DNA of 64,000 nucleotides from Candidatus Methanomethylophilus sp. 1R26 (GCF_001481295.1 NZ_LOPS01000027.1:42802-106801), one strand, 5' to 3'. Shown: positions 46,234-56,030, counted from the stretch's first letter. Numbers and translations are program-made. The notes: a model not told the origin generated them from the sequence alone.

Positions 46234-47199
46234 ATGGACGAGGAATACCGCCAGACCCTGATCCGCCAGCATTACCGCGTCTACCGCGACCATGCCGCCG
46301 TCAAGCTCTGCGGATGGATCAAGGAGTCCCTCCTCCACGGGCGCCACTGCTACAAGCAGGACTTCTACGGGATAATGACGCACCGCTGCCTGCAGATGAC
46401 CCCGGCCATCAACGAATGCACCCACATGTGCCCGTTCTGCTGGCGCACGGAGGGGCACGATTACCCGGTGACGGAATGGGCGGAGCCGAAGGAGATGCTG
46501 GACGCCCTCATCGAATACCACCGGTTCCTCCTGTCCGGTTTCAAAGGGGACCCGCGCTGCGACCCGAAGATGTTCGAGGAGGCCATGAACCCCAACCAGG
46601 TGGCCTGCTCGCTCGCCGGGGAGCCTACCGAGTACCCCTATCTGTCGGAGTTCTTCAGGGAATGCAGGTCCAGGGGGATGACCGTGTTCCTGGTCACCAA
46701 CGGCACGAACCCGGAAAGGATCGCCGCCCTGGACACCCTGCCCTCGCAGCTCTACGTGACCGTGGCGGCGCCCGACCGGGAGACCTACGCGAAGGCCTGC
46801 AGGCCCAAGATCTCTGACGGCTGGGAACGCATAAAGGAGACACTGGCACTTATGCCGTCTCTTGAAACGAGGACGGTCATCAGGCACACATTGGTCCAGG
46901 GGATCAACATGTTCCGCCCCGAGGATTATGCCAAGATCGACAAGACCGCCGATCCCGACCTCGTCGAACCGAAAGGCTACGTTTTCGTCGGAGGCTCCAG
47001 GCAGAGGCTGACCGTCGATGCCATGCCCTCGTTCGAGGCCGTGAAGGATTTCTCGGCCAGGCTGGGGGAGGAGCTCGGCATGTCGCTGCTGCGCGAGAAG
47101 AAGGACAGCCGCGTCGCGCTCCTCGGTTATGAAGGCACGGAGCTGGACACCGCCCGGGCATGGGAGTCCGGGACGGCGTTCTCGCGCCGTTTGCACTGA
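46234..47199 (+). CDS. taw1: tRNA 4-demethylwyosine synthase Taw1/TYW1
   Basis: 321 aa. Radical SAM enzyme that builds the tricyclic base at G37 of tRNA-Phe using pyruvate. The radical SAM triad is in NECTHMCPFCWRTEG. A further cysteine set near the N-terminus (KLCGWIKESLLHGRHCYKQDFYG) matches the second FeS cluster. Other family segments: LIEYHRFLLSGFKGDPRCD, NPNQVACSLAGEPTEYPYLSEF, FLVTNGTNPERI and LVEPKGYVFVGGSRQRL. Length typical of archaeal Taw1, which lacks the flavodoxin domain of eukaryotic TYW1. Confidence 0.95.
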   Translation: MDEEYRQTLIRQHYRVYRDHAAVKLCGWIKESLLHGRHCYKQDFYGIMTHRCLQMTPAINECTHMCPFCWRTEGHDYPVTEWAEPKEMLDALIEYHRFLLSGFKGDPRCDPKMFEEAMNPNQVACSLAGEPTEYPYLSEFFRECRSRGMTVFLVTNGTNPERIAALDTLPSQLYVTVAAPDRETYAKACRPKISDGWERIKETLALMPSLETRTVIRHTLVQGINMFRPEDYAKIDKTADPDLVEPKGYVFVGGSRQRLTVDAMPSFEAVKDFSARLGEELGMSLLREKKDSRVALLGYEGTELDTARAWESGTAFSRRLH

Positions 47200-47214
47200 T
47201 GATCCGTCCTCTGC

Positions 47215-47481
47215 TCACGCCGTCAGTATAAGGATGATGGCGGCGATGTGCAGGACGAGGAAGACGTAGTTCGCGAGGAACTTCCGCTTCCTGGTCTTGT
47301 GGCGGAACGCATGCATCCCGGCGACCGCTCCCCAGGGAGCGATAAGACCCAGCAGGAGGAGCGTGCTCTCCTTTATCCTCCACTCGCCCTTCACGGCGCG
47401 GCGTTTGTCGATGCCGTAGACTGCGAATGATATCAGATTGAGCAGTATGTACGCCGCGGCTGCGGCCTCTGCCGGGCTCAT
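47215..47481 (-). CDS. DUF1294 family membrane protein
   Basis: 88 aa, four short hydrophobic segments. YILLNLISFAVYGIDKRRA with the following WRIKESTLLLLGLIAPWGAVAGMHAFRHKTRKRKF is the diagnostic DUF1294 sequence (tryptophan/arginine/lysine-rich loops between helices). Function unknown. The ATG overlaps the stop of the flavodoxin gene (ATGA). Confidence 0.88.
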   Translation of the reverse strand: MSPAEAAAAAYILLNLISFAVYGIDKRRAVKGEWRIKESTLLLLGLIAPWGAVAGMHAFRHKTRKRKFLANYVFLVLHIAAIILILTA

Positions 47482-47896
47482 GCTCTGAGCTTCTCGGCGA
47501 AGGCGGCCATGCTGATGCCCACTCCGTCCTTCTGCTCGTCCTTGTCCGGGAAGAAGGCGGAGAAATCATCCTTGCCGAACTCGACGGGCATGGACGCTTT
47601 TATCTTGTCGAGCTCCGCCTTGGCGCGCTCCCCCTTGTAGAGGCAGCAGATGAAAAGCACGGTCTGCTTCCCCGCGAGGGCCTCCTTGTTGGCCTCCGCC
47701 CACGACATCAGGGGCTTGTAGGGCTTGCCGGCATGGACGCCGGTCCCGAGCACGATCCTGTCGTAGCGGGAGATGTCGATCCTGGTCTGGTCCTTCAGGT
47801 TGAAAGTGTCGGCGCCGGACTGCTGTGCAGATACTTGGCCGCGGCCTCGACGTGCTTTCCGATGGAAGTCGAATAGATGATCGCTGTGCTTGTCAT
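47478..47896 (-). CDS. Flavodoxin-domain protein (one frame break)
   Basis: About 140 aa after repair. Starts MTSTAIIYSTSIGKHVEAAAKYL, the phosphate-binding loop (S/T-x-S/T-G-x-T-like, here STSIGKH), then DISRYDRIVLGTGVHAGKPYKPLMSWAEAN and TVLFICCLYKGERA, matching the short flavodoxins related to protoporphyrinogen oxidase HemG. The frame breaks near 47822; one added base gives SSGADTFNLKDQTRIDISRYD. An upstream ATG at 47980 in the same frame adds an implausible N-terminus. It lies divergent to the HPr-kinase-like operon across a short promoter region. Confidence 0.82.
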
Positions 47897-47987
47897 GATC
47901 CCATCCTCGGCACTCTCATGCCGAACTCCGTAAATAGCGTTTCGCAGGGCCGGCGAGATTGGACGGAACGTGTTTCGCAAGGTCGCA

Positions 47988-48007
47988 GAACGTTAATATT
48001 AACGTTC
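47988..48007. promoter_or_regulatory. Perfect 20-bp palindrome overlapping the promoter of the HPr-kinase-like operon
   Basis: GAACGTTAATATTAACGTTC is identical to its own reverse complement. Its centre TTAATATTAA could serve as TATA box, and the ATG at 48021 lies 25 nt after it, so a regulator binding here would block transcription. A half-site GGAACGTG occurs at 47965-47972. Confidence 0.6.
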
Positions 48008-48020
48008 CATGTGCCAGTCC

Positions 48021-48968
48021 ATGGTATATCAGACCGAGCTCATCTCCGAGGAGGAATCAGCGGCCCTCCGCGCCAGATACGCCCCCGGCCTACTGTATGC
48101 GGCCAAGGCGGACATCAACGGGGTCGTCATCGAGCTCTGCACCTCGGACAGGGACTTCACGGACATGTGGAGGGACAACTTCTACTCGGCCTCCGACCGC
48201 GTCCGCTCCCACGCCAAGCTCTTCGTCGTCAGGGAGCCGTCGGCGGGCGAGAGCGTGCTGAGGTTCGAGCCCAACTCGAAGACCGCGTTCCTCCTGAACT
48301 TTGATTACTACGGCTGGGTCAAGAGCATCGCGCTCGGGATCGCCGGGTACATCAACGAGGCAGCGCACGACATCTACTCGGTGCACGGGGCAGCGATCTG
48401 CGCCGACGGCGTCGGTGTCACCCTCATCGCGCCTCCGAAGACCGGGAAGACGACCCAGTCCTGGGGGCTCCTGAGGTCGGAGAACGCCTCGCTCATCTCG
48501 GACGACTGGTTCTTCGTCAAGTTCGGGACCTCCGGAAGGCCGCAGATCCGCACCTCCGAGAAGAACTGCTACATCGACGCCGACATCGGCGACGTGTGGG
48601 GGGAGTACCGGCCGCTGGTCAAGAACGTGAAGTTCGACAGCCGGGGCAGGGGCATCGCCAACATCCGCTGGGTATCCGGCGGGTCCTCGGTGGTGCACGA
48701 GTGCTCCCTGAGCCATGTCATCCTGATGAAGCGCGACCCGTCCGACGGGGAGAAGTGCAGGAGCATGGACGCCGAGGCCGCGCTCGAATACCTCTCCGCG
48801 GCCGACCTGTGCAACCCGCACCAGATCGTGAGGGATGCCTACAGGACCGGTCTGAGGAAGGAGTTCTTCAGGAAGCTGCTGAGCAGATGCGATGTCCATA
48901 TGATCAACACTACCGGCACGCCGCAGGAGACCCAGGACATCATCCGCAGCATCGTGGGGGCGCATTGA
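48021..48968 (+). CDS. HPr kinase/phosphorylase C-terminal-domain-like protein
   Basis: 315 aa from ATG 48021, chosen by TATA spacing; ATG 48009 abuts the palindrome. Residues 95-240 look like the HprK kinase core: IYSVHGAAICADGVGVTLIAPPKTGKTTQSWGLL (P-loop APPKTGKTT), then ASLISDDWFFVKF (the conserved Asp pair after the loop). The N-terminal 90 residues are unrecognised. HPr and the phosphotransferase system are absent from such archaea, so the substrate must differ; related archaeal proteins are uncharacterised. Its stop overlaps the next gene (ATGA-type), forming a two-gene operon under the palindrome. Confidence 0.75.
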   Translation: MVYQTELISEEESAALRARYAPGLLYAAKADINGVVIELCTSDRDFTDMWRDNFYSASDRVRSHAKLFVVREPSAGESVLRFEPNSKTAFLLNFDYYGWVKSIALGIAGYINEAAHDIYSVHGAAICADGVGVTLIAPPKTGKTTQSWGLLRSENASLISDDWFFVKFGTSGRPQIRTSEKNCYIDADIGDVWGEYRPLVKNVKFDSRGRGIANIRWVSGGSSVVHECSLSHVILMKRDPSDGEKCRSMDAEAALEYLSAADLCNPHQIVRDAYRTGLRKEFFRKLLSRCDVHMINTTGTPQETQDIIRSIVGAH

Positions 48969-49920
48969 TGAAGCTGAGGGACGAGGAGAAGATACAGAAA
49001 GAGAAGGACAGGGCCGAGGCCCGCAGGAAGAACAGGGCCATGAAGGACGAGGAGGCCCGGAAGAGGACCATCGAGACGGAGAGGGACAGGGTGAGGCGCA
49101 ACTATGCCAAGAACAGCGCCGGCCACCGCGAGATGCACAATCTCGGCGCTACCATCCTGAAGTCCTCGCTCATCATACTCGTCGCCGTGGCGGCGTTCGA
49201 GATCGCCTGCTTCATCCTCTACGACACCTGGGGGGACGGGTCCACCCATCTTATCAACCTGGCCGACAACAGCTTCGCGTTCATCGTAGGTCTGACCGCC
49301 ATGGACGCCATCATGTACATCAACCAGGCGAACGGCCGCAAGAGGTCGGAGGAGAGGGCGATCATACGCCACAACAGGATCCTCCAGCCGGCCATCGACA
49401 TGTACCTGGCCAGGAAGAACATGATGCTCACCCCTCCGGGGGACACGTCCGCACGTACCTGGTGAAATCCGGCCTGACCTTCAAGAGCCTCTCCAACATG
49501 TACGAGAAGTCCGACATCATCACCGATGCCGGCAGGACCAGGATCGAATGCTTCAGGACCCAGCACAAGGCCCTCGCCAAGGCGTTCATGAACACCGTCG
49601 AGGACATCGACTTCGACTTCAACCCCGAGATCTGCGATGCGGCCATGAAGTTCATCAACGCCTCCACCTACGGAGGCGCCGCCCTGGACTCCCTCATCGC
49701 CTACCAGTCGGACGCCATGAAGGGCGAGAAGGCCGCGGTCATCCGCCAGATCAGGGGATCCGACATATCCACGACCCTGGGCGACGCCGATGTCGAGCTC
49801 AAGAACGTCATGCTCCTGGCGGAGATGGTCCAGCAGGAGGAGGACGCCCTCTCGGAGTACATCACCACCGTCCGCGAGATGTCGTCCGTCAAGCTGACGG
49901 CCACCCACTACGAGCTCTGA
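48968..49920 (+). CDS. Coiled-coil membrane protein, partner of the HPr-kinase-like protein (one frame break)
   Basis: About 317 aa after repair. A charged N-terminal coiled coil (EEKIQKEKDRAEARRKNRAMKDEEARKR), two hydrophobic segments (ILKSSLIILVAVAAFEIACFILY and NLADNSFAFIVGLTAMDAIMYI), then a helical cytosolic domain (SLSNMYEKSD, GRTRIECFRTQHKALAKAFMNTVEDIDFDF). The frame breaks near 49440 in a run of five Gs; one more G gives GGHVRTYLVKSGLTFKSL, joining the two frames. Not recognised as a known family. Coupled to the upstream kinase-like gene, so it may be its target or sensor. Confidence 0.65.
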
Positions 49921-49930
49921 GGTTCCGCCC

Positions 49931-49975
49931 GTCCGGGCGCCCTCTCAGGAGAGCGGCCCGGGCGTCCCTTTTTAA
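49931..49975 (+). terminator. GC-rich hairpin with T-run
   Basis: An imperfect stem between CCGGGC (49933-49938) and GCCCGG (49956-49961), with CTCTC/GAG at its top, is followed by CCCTTTTT. It lies between the coiled-coil gene and the GltS-type gene. Confidence 0.5.
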
Positions 49976-49978
49976 ATA
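49971..49978 (+). promoter_or_regulatory. TATA box of the GltS-type symporter gene
   Basis: TTTAAATA is 22-29 nt before the ATG at 50000, consistent with a leaderless mRNA. Confidence 0.5.
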
Positions 49979-49999
49979 CCGTCCTGCGTCAGGTGAACC

Positions 50000-51183
50000 G
50001 TGTACACCGTCCACTTCGACGTCTATCAGACCGCCATGATGGGTGCGGTCGCGCTCGCCGTCGGCATACTTATGGTCAGGCGCTCGAAGCTCCTGCGGAA
50101 ATACTGCATCCCCGCGGCCGTCATGGGCGGGCTGGTGTTCTCGATAGCGTTCTGCGCCATCTACGAGGCGGACATCGCCGAAGTTTCCTTCGACGAGACC
50201 CTGAAGAACGTCTTCATGATGGCCTTCTTCTGCTCCGTCGGCTTCATGCGTCGGTGAGGATGCTGAAGAAGGGAGGGCGCCTGGTCCTGACCCTCCTGGC
50301 CCTCGTCGGTGTCCTGATCGTCTGCCAGGACGTGCTGGGCGTCTCCCTGGCGTCCCTCCTGGGCATGGACCCGGACATGGGGCTGGCCCTCGGCTCGATA
50401 AGCCTTGTCGGAGGGCACGGGACGGCGGGGTCGTTCGGCCCCGACCTGGTGGACATCTACGGCGTGGAGAACGCCGACACCGTCGCCATCGCCGCGGCCA
50501 CCTTCGGCCTGGCCGTAAGCGGGTTCGTCGGAGGGCCGCTGGCCAAAAGGAGGATCGAGAAAGGAGATCTTTCCCCCGATAAGGACGACATCGCCATGGC
50601 CGAAGAGGAGGAAGAGGTGCGCAAGATCGATTCCGAGCGCTTCCTCTATGCCCTCCTGCTGCTGTGCATCGGCGTGGGCGCCGGGTCGTACATCGTCGCA
50701 GGCATCAAGGCCGCCGGCCTCACCCTGCCGGTGTACCTGGGGGCGATGCTCGTGGCCATGCTCATCCGCAACGTCGCCGACTGGAAGGGGATCGAGCTGC
50801 CGCTCAAGGAGATCAACACCCTCGGATGGATCTCGCTGTCGCTGTTCCTGTCCATCGCCCTGATGGTGACCCAGCTGTGGAACCTCGCCGATCTGGCCGG
50901 CAAGATGGTGGTCATACTCCTGGCGCAGACGGCGCTGGTCGCTGTGTACGCCTATTACGTCGTATTCAACGCCACCGGCAGGGACTACGAGTCCGCCGCC
51001 CTGGTGACGGCCACCGCAGGGTTCAGCCTGGGGGCGACCCCCAACGCCATGGCGAACATGGAGTCCCTGTTCGACAAGTACGGCGTCGCGCCCAAGGCGT
51101 ACTTCGCCGTCCCCCTCGTCGGGAGCGTCTTCATAGACCTGCTGAACGTGGCGATAATCACCGTTTTCCTCAACATTTTATAA
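50000..51183 (+). CDS. gltS: Sodium/glutamate symporter, GltS family (one frame break)
   Basis: About 395 aa after repair, 10 or more helices. It begins MYTVHFDVYQTAMMGAVALAVGILM and shows the two GltS-type pore regions: LALGSISLVGGHGTAGSFGPDL and ALVTATAGFSLGATPNAMANMESL (both Gly-rich hairpins). The frame breaks near 50248; one G (ATGCGTC to ATGGCGTC) joins FFCSVGFM to ASVRMLKKGGRLVL. It imports glutamate with sodium in known members. TAA stop. Single gene with own TATA box. Confidence 0.9.
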
Positions 51184-51205
51184 CAGCCGGCATATACCTT
51201 ACATC

Positions 51206-51616
51206 ATGTCATCTGAAGAAGTCCCCAAAGACCTCAGCCCGTTCGATGCCGGAGAGCCCAACCCTTACGGAGCCCATTTCGAAGGCAAGAGCTATCTGAA
51301 GATGTTCGCCGAGTCCCCCCGTTGGCATCGCAACGTGACCTTCGAGCCGGGATGCCGCAACCACTGGCACATACACCATAAGGGCGGGCAGGTCCTGATC
51401 TGCATCGCGGGCTGCGGATGATACCAGGCATGGGGAGAGGAGCCGCGCGAACTGCATCCCGGCGATGTCGTCTCCATCCCGCCGGAGGTGAAGCACTGGC
51501 ACGGGGCCGCCAAGGATTCCTAGTTCTCGCACATCGCCGTGGAGGTGCCCGCTCCCGGGGCCTCCACCGAATGGTGCGGGCCCGTCTCGGACGCCGACTA
51601 CTCAAAGCTCCCGTGA
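51206..51616 (+). pseudogene. Cupin-domain protein interrupted by in-frame TGA and TAG
   Basis: 136 codons in one uninterrupted frame except for two stops. It reads SYLKMFAESPRWHRNVTFEPGCRNHWHIHHKGGQVLICIAGCG, TGA (51418-51420), YQAWGEEPRELHPGDVVSIPPEVKHWHGAAKDS, TAG (51523-51525), FSHIAVEVPAPG to a TGA at 51616. Metal-binding histidines (H-W-H-x-H and H-W-H) and both cupin motifs are intact. In this family Trp is usual at both interrupted positions (G-W-Y-Q and D-S-W-F), so each stop looks like a TGG changed by G to A. Either a young pseudogene, base errors, or partial recoding (UAG as pyrrolysine cannot explain the TGA). It overlaps the convergent helicase. Confidence 0.75.
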
Positions 51617-53742
51617 GAGCTTCGCGTCGAAGCGCAGGGTGCGGGGAGTCTCGAGATTGTCGAACTTCACGACGTAGCACATCTCGCGCTCGGAAACCTC
51701 TTCCACCGTACCTGCTCCGAAGACCTGATGGATTACCCTGTCCCCGCGCCGGAACAGGTCGGATATCCTCCTGGCGCGCGCCGCCTCGGTGCGGACGCGC
51801 CCTTCCATCTCCTTGGCCATCTCCGGGTCCAGTTCGACGGCGTAATCGAGGTTCTCCCTTCCGATCTCGAAGACGAAACGCGAGGGGCTCTTGAACCCTC
51901 CCGACTCGGCCGGCCCCTCGGAGTCGGTTAGGTACAGGCCGTACTCAGCGCGGGTCATGGCGACGTACATCAGCCTGCGCTCCTCCTCCATCTCCTCCGG
52001 GCTGTCCGTCTTCTTCGAGGGGAAAACGCCCTCGTCAAGCCCGCAGATGAAGACGTACGGGAACTCCATGCCCTTGGAGGTGTGGACGGTCATGAGCTTC
52101 ACCCTGTCCGGTTTCTCATCTCCGTTCCCGTCGAACAGCGACGCATGCACCAGGAAATCCTCCAGAGTGGCGTCCGGGTCCTCCCCGTACTCGGTTATCC
52201 CGCGCTTCAGCTCGGCGACGTTGTCCAGCCTCTCCTGGTCCCCCTGCAGCCTCAGGAACCTCTCGTACCCGGAGCGGTCCATCAGCGCCTGCAGAAGGTC
52301 GCCGAGCGACATGCTCCCGCGGAGCTCGCGGGCGGCCTCGATGCAGGATACGAAGCGTCCGGCATCGGTGCCCTTGAAGACCGGGTCGCGGATGCTGTCC
52401 CTCAGCGCCTCGTACAGCGTCCTGCCCCCGGCCTCCGCCCTCTCTGCCAGGAGCTCCATCTTCTTCCTGCCGATCTTCCTGGGAGGGACGTTGACCACCC
52501 TCCGGAAGGAGATGTCGTCGCCGTAGGCGACCATGCGCAGGTAGCAGATGAGGTCCTTCACCTCGCGGCGGGAATAGAACTCCGTCCCGCCGTAGATGAC
52601 ATACGGGATCTTGTTGCGCATCAGGGCCTCCTCCAGCGGGCGCGAGAGATGATGGGCGCGGTAGAGCACGGCGCAGTCCCCGAGCTTCCCGCCCTCCTTC
52701 CTGATGTCGGAGATGCGGGAGCAGATCCACTGGGACTCCTCGCGGTCGCTCTTGGCGTGGAAGAAGACGGGCTTGGTGCCCTCCTCTTTCACCGCCTTCA
52801 GGGTCTTGGGGTAGCGGACGATGTTATGGCTGATGAGCTCGTCCGAAGCGGCCAGGATCTCGGGGACGGAGCGGTAGTTGATATCGAGGACGATGGTCTT
52901 GGAATCAGGGAACTCCCTGTCGAAATCGAGGAACATCTTCGCGTGCGAGCCCCTCCAGGTGTAGATGGTCTGGTCCGGGTCGCCGACGATGAAGAGGTTG
53001 CGGTGGACTGACGAGAGTATCTTGGCGATGCCGTACTGCCTCGCACTGACGTCCTGGAACTCGTCGACCATGACGTACTCCATCCTCCCCGCCCATTTGG
53101 CGCGGACGTCCGGGAAGCGCTCGAGGATGTAGGTGGCGAAATTGATGAGGTCGTTGAAATCGAGGCCGAAGCTCTTCTTCTGCTCGTACAGATAGCGCAG
53201 GAAGATCCCCTCCTCCATGTCGTCCGTCGCCTCGAACCTCGCCCTCAGCTCCTCGTTGTTAAGCAGGTAGACGTTGTCGATGTAGTCCTCGGTGCGCAAC
53301 TTCCGCGTCTCGAGGATGTTGTCGTTGGCCTTCTTCACGGTGATGTCGCGCGACGTCAGACCCATGTCGGAGAACACCTTGAGGAGGGTGTCCCTCACGT
53401 CCTCTTCGTCCATGATGATGAAGTCCTTGGGATAGTTGAGGACGTTGATGTCCTCCCTCAGAAGCTGCACGCAGAAGGCGTGGAAGGTGCAGATCATCCC
53501 CAGGTCGAGATCTCCCAGTTCCGCACGGATCCTCCGCTTCATGCGTCCGCGGCGCGGTTGGTGAAGGTGGCGCATAGGATGTTCGCCGGGGATATCCCCG
53601 CCTCATCCACGAGGTAGCAGTAGCGGGCGGTGAGGGCGCGGGTCTTGCCTGTTCCGGCACCGGCTATCACCCTCACCCTGCCCTCGGTGGTCAGGACGGC
53701 CTCCTTCTGGGCGTCGTTCAGCCTGTCGAGGTATCCTTTCAT
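51602..53742 (-). CDS. UvrD/PcrA/Rep-family superfamily 1 DNA helicase (one frame break)
   Basis: About 714 aa after repair. Q motif LNDAQKEAVLTTEG, motif I VIAGAGTGKTRALTARYCYLV, motif Ia ILCATFTNRAA, motif II VMVDEFQDVSARQYGI, motif III IFIVGDPDQTIYTWRGS-like, motif IV IVLDINYRSVPEIL, motif V VKLMTVHTSKGMEFPYVFI and motif VI RRLMYVAMTRAEYGLYL. A C-terminal VIHQVFGAGTVEEVSERE segment matches the PcrA Tudor-like domain. The frame breaks near 53545, where one base joins TNRAAD to MKRRIRAEL. A bacterial-type helicase, probably acquired by transfer long ago. Acts in DNA repair. Confidence 0.92.
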
Positions 53743-54404
53743 TCCGGTCTCCGGTCCATGCCGCCGTCGAGGGCTTCCAGGGCCCCGGCGGCGTCCGGGT
53801 CCCCGTACATGTCGGCGTACCGCAGGAGAGTGCGGCCGTTCGCCTCATCCTTCTCCACGCCCTCGCCGAACGCGAACATGCATCCCAGCTCGTAGAGCGC
53901 CTCGGCGTCCTTCTTCTCCGCGGCCTGCTTCAGCCAGTAGACGGCCTTCGCCATGTCCCTGTCGACACAGTTCTCGCCGTCGCGGTACCATTTGCCCATC
54001 TGGCACATGGCCCCTGTGCAGCCTTCGGCCGCCGCATGCAGGCAGAGCTTCACCGCTTCGATGGGATTGCGGTCGACCCCTTTCCCGCGGGAATAGAGGG
54101 ATGAGAGCAGGTACTCGGCGTCGGCGTTCCCGCGGTCGGCCGCCCTCCTGAAGAGCTTGGAGGCCTCGCGGTAATCCTGCTCCGCGCCGTCGCCGGTCAT
54201 GAGGATGATGCCGAGCCTCACCATGGCGTCGGCGTTGCCTTTGTCGGCCGACATGCGGTAGAGGGCGGCGGCCTTCTCCTTGTCGACGGGAACGCCGATC
54301 CCCTGATAGTAAACGCCGCCGAGGACGTAGAGATCGCCAGGATCGCTGGGCGGAGGTATCTCGCGGGCGCTGTCAGCAGGCTGTTCGCCGGTCATAGCTG
54401 ACAT
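53739..54404 (-). CDS. SEL1-like repeat protein
   Basis: 221 aa from ATG 54404. Five SEL1 repeats: LYVLGGVYYQGIGVPVDKEKA, MVRLGIILMTGDGAEQDYREA, EYLLSSLYSRGKGVDRNPIEA, MCQMGKWYRDGENCVDRDMA and LYELGCMFAFGEGVEKDEANG. A TATA box CTATAAAATCC (minus strand, about 54417-54427) sits just upstream, supporting a separate gene though the frame is open back into pdxT. The stop overlaps the helicase start (ATGA). Confidence 0.85.
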   Translation of the reverse strand: MSAMTGEQPADSAREIPPPSDPGDLYVLGGVYYQGIGVPVDKEKAAALYRMSADKGNADAMVRLGIILMTGDGAEQDYREASKLFRRAADRGNADAEYLLSSLYSRGKGVDRNPIEAVKLCLHAAAEGCTGAMCQMGKWYRDGENCVDRDMAKAVYWLKQAAEKKDAEALYELGCMFAFGEGVEKDEANGRTLLRYADMYGDPDAAGALEALDGGMDRRPE

Positions 54405-55109
54405 GATGGAGAATCGGATTTTATAGTCAGCGGAAAGGGCGTGCTGCACCGAACGATTTCTCGACTGCAGGTTAATTCCGAAACGGGGATAAGAATCCCC
54501 GCAGCGGATCGCCTTGAATCGCTGCCTTCGCAGGCTGAGCCCCGCCACTTCCTCGAGGAAATAGCGGTGCACTCTGAGGTCCTTCGACAGTTCAGGGTGG
54601 AACGTGATGCCCAGTTGCCTTCCCTGGCGGGCGGCGACGATCTGCCCGTCGACCTTCGCGAGGACCTCGGCTCCCGGCCCTGCAGACTCTATTACAGGTG
54701 CGCGGATGAAGGTCATGGGTATCTTTCCGATCCCGTCGAAATCCTCCTCTGCGTAGAAGCTGCCGAGCTGGCGTCCGTAGGCGTTGCGCCTGACCTTGAC
54801 GTCCAGGGTCCCGAACACCGGTTCCCCTCCGACGACCTCCTTCGCGAGGACGATGAGCCCCGCGCAGGTGCCGAAGACGGGAAGCCCGTCCTCGATCATC
54901 TTCCTGAGCGGGGAATAAAGACCCAGATCGCGGAGGAGCTTTCCGATGACGGTGCTCTCCCCGCCGGGGATGACGAGCGCGTCGAAATGCCTCTGCAGGT
55001 CCGCGCGCTGCCTGATCTCGAAGACGTCGGCGCCCAGCCTTTTCAGGGAGCGCTCATGCTCGATGAAGGCCCCCTGAAGTGCGAGGACGGCGGCCGTCGG
55101 CGTTCTCAC
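54405..55109 (-). CDS. pdxT: Pyridoxal 5'-phosphate synthase glutaminase subunit (3' end unclear)
   Basis: About 195 aa of recognisable PdxT, from GTG 55109 overlapping the pdxS stop. It hydrolyses glutamine and feeds ammonia to PdxS. VLALQGAFIEHERSLKRLGADV, the GGEST oxyanion loop (LVIPGGESTVIGKLL), nucleophile Cys in VFGTCAGLIVLAKEV, and the His/Glu dyad in LGITFHPELSKDLRVHRYFLEEV are complete. No stop follows: the frame runs 45 codons through non-coding-like sequence and a TATA box into the SEL1 gene. The native stop was probably lost to an indel after about 54520. Confidence 0.93.
54417..54427 (-). promoter_or_regulatory. TATA box of the SEL1 gene inside the pdxT read-through
   Basis: CTATAAAATCC on the minus strand, roughly 20 nt before ATG 54404. 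Confidence 0.5.
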
Positions 55110-56007
55110 TGCCCCCTTTCTGCCATTATGGTCTTGATCTCTTCGGCGTTTATCCCGACCATGGCCTCGCCGAGGTCGGTGGAGACCTCAGCAGGATCTT
55201 CGGGTCGTCGTAGTTGGTGACTGCCTGGACGATGGCCTTGGCGCGCTTGGCGGGGTTCCCGGACCTGAAGATGCCCGAACCCACGAACACTCCCTCTGCG
55301 CCGAGCTGCATCATGAGCGCGGCATCGGCGGGGGTGGCGACGCCTCCGGCGGCGAAGTTGACGACCGGGAGCTTGCCGTGCCTGTGGACGTACTGCACCA
55401 GGCTGACTGGAACCTGGAGCTCCTTGGCCTTCTCATAGACCTCGTCGGCCCTGAGCGCCTTCACCCTGGCGATCTCGGAGTTGACCGCCCTGAGGTGGTG
55501 GACGGCCTGCACGACATCGCCGGTTCCGGGCTCTCCCTTGGTGCGGATCATGCTGGCCCCCTCGGAGATCCTCCTGAGGGCCTCGCCGAGGTCCCTGGCA
55601 CCGCAGACGAACGGAACTTTGAACTTGGTCTTGTCGATGTGGTAGATGTCATCGGCGGGGGTGAGGACCTCGCTCTCATCGATGTAGTCGATCTCCAGGG
55701 CTTCGAGGATCTGCGCCTCGACGAAGTGCCCGATGCGGCATTTGGCCATCACTGGGATGGAGACGGCGTCCTGGATGCCCTTGATCATCTTGGGGTCACT
55801 CATGCGGGAAACCCCGCCGGCGGCGCGTATGTCCGCAGGGATCCTCTCGAGGGCCATAACGGCGGCGGCCCCTGCCTCTTCGGCGATCTTCGCCTGCTCC
55901 GGGGTAGTGACATCCATGATGACGCCGCCCTTCAGCATCTGAGCCAGTTCCTTGTTCAGTTCATATCTGCTCTTGGCCATTTCTATCGTCGCTTGCCATG
56001 CAGACAT
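55106..56007 (-). CDS. pdxS: Pyridoxal 5'-phosphate synthase subunit PdxS (one frame break)
   Basis: About 300 aa after repair. It makes PLP from ribose 5-phosphate, glyceraldehyde 3-phosphate and ammonia. The N-terminus has [26 protein letters not shown] with the first catalytic Asp region, [20 protein letters not shown] with catalytic Lys, [28 protein letters not shown] and [15 protein letters not shown] with second Lys, and [20 protein letters not shown] phosphate-binding loop. The frame breaks near 55190; one G (CTGAGG to CTGGAGG) gives [16 protein letters not shown] and the stop at 55106. ATG 56007 is chosen; TTG 56019 is possible. Confidence 0.95.
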
Positions 56008-56030
56008 GCTATTTAACAATATCCAAAAAG

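Noticed and set aside
44593..47196. 867-codon minus-strand frame opposite rfcL and taw1
   Set aside because: It is the complement of two well-supported genes; its leucine/arginine/glycine-rich product is a compositional artefact.
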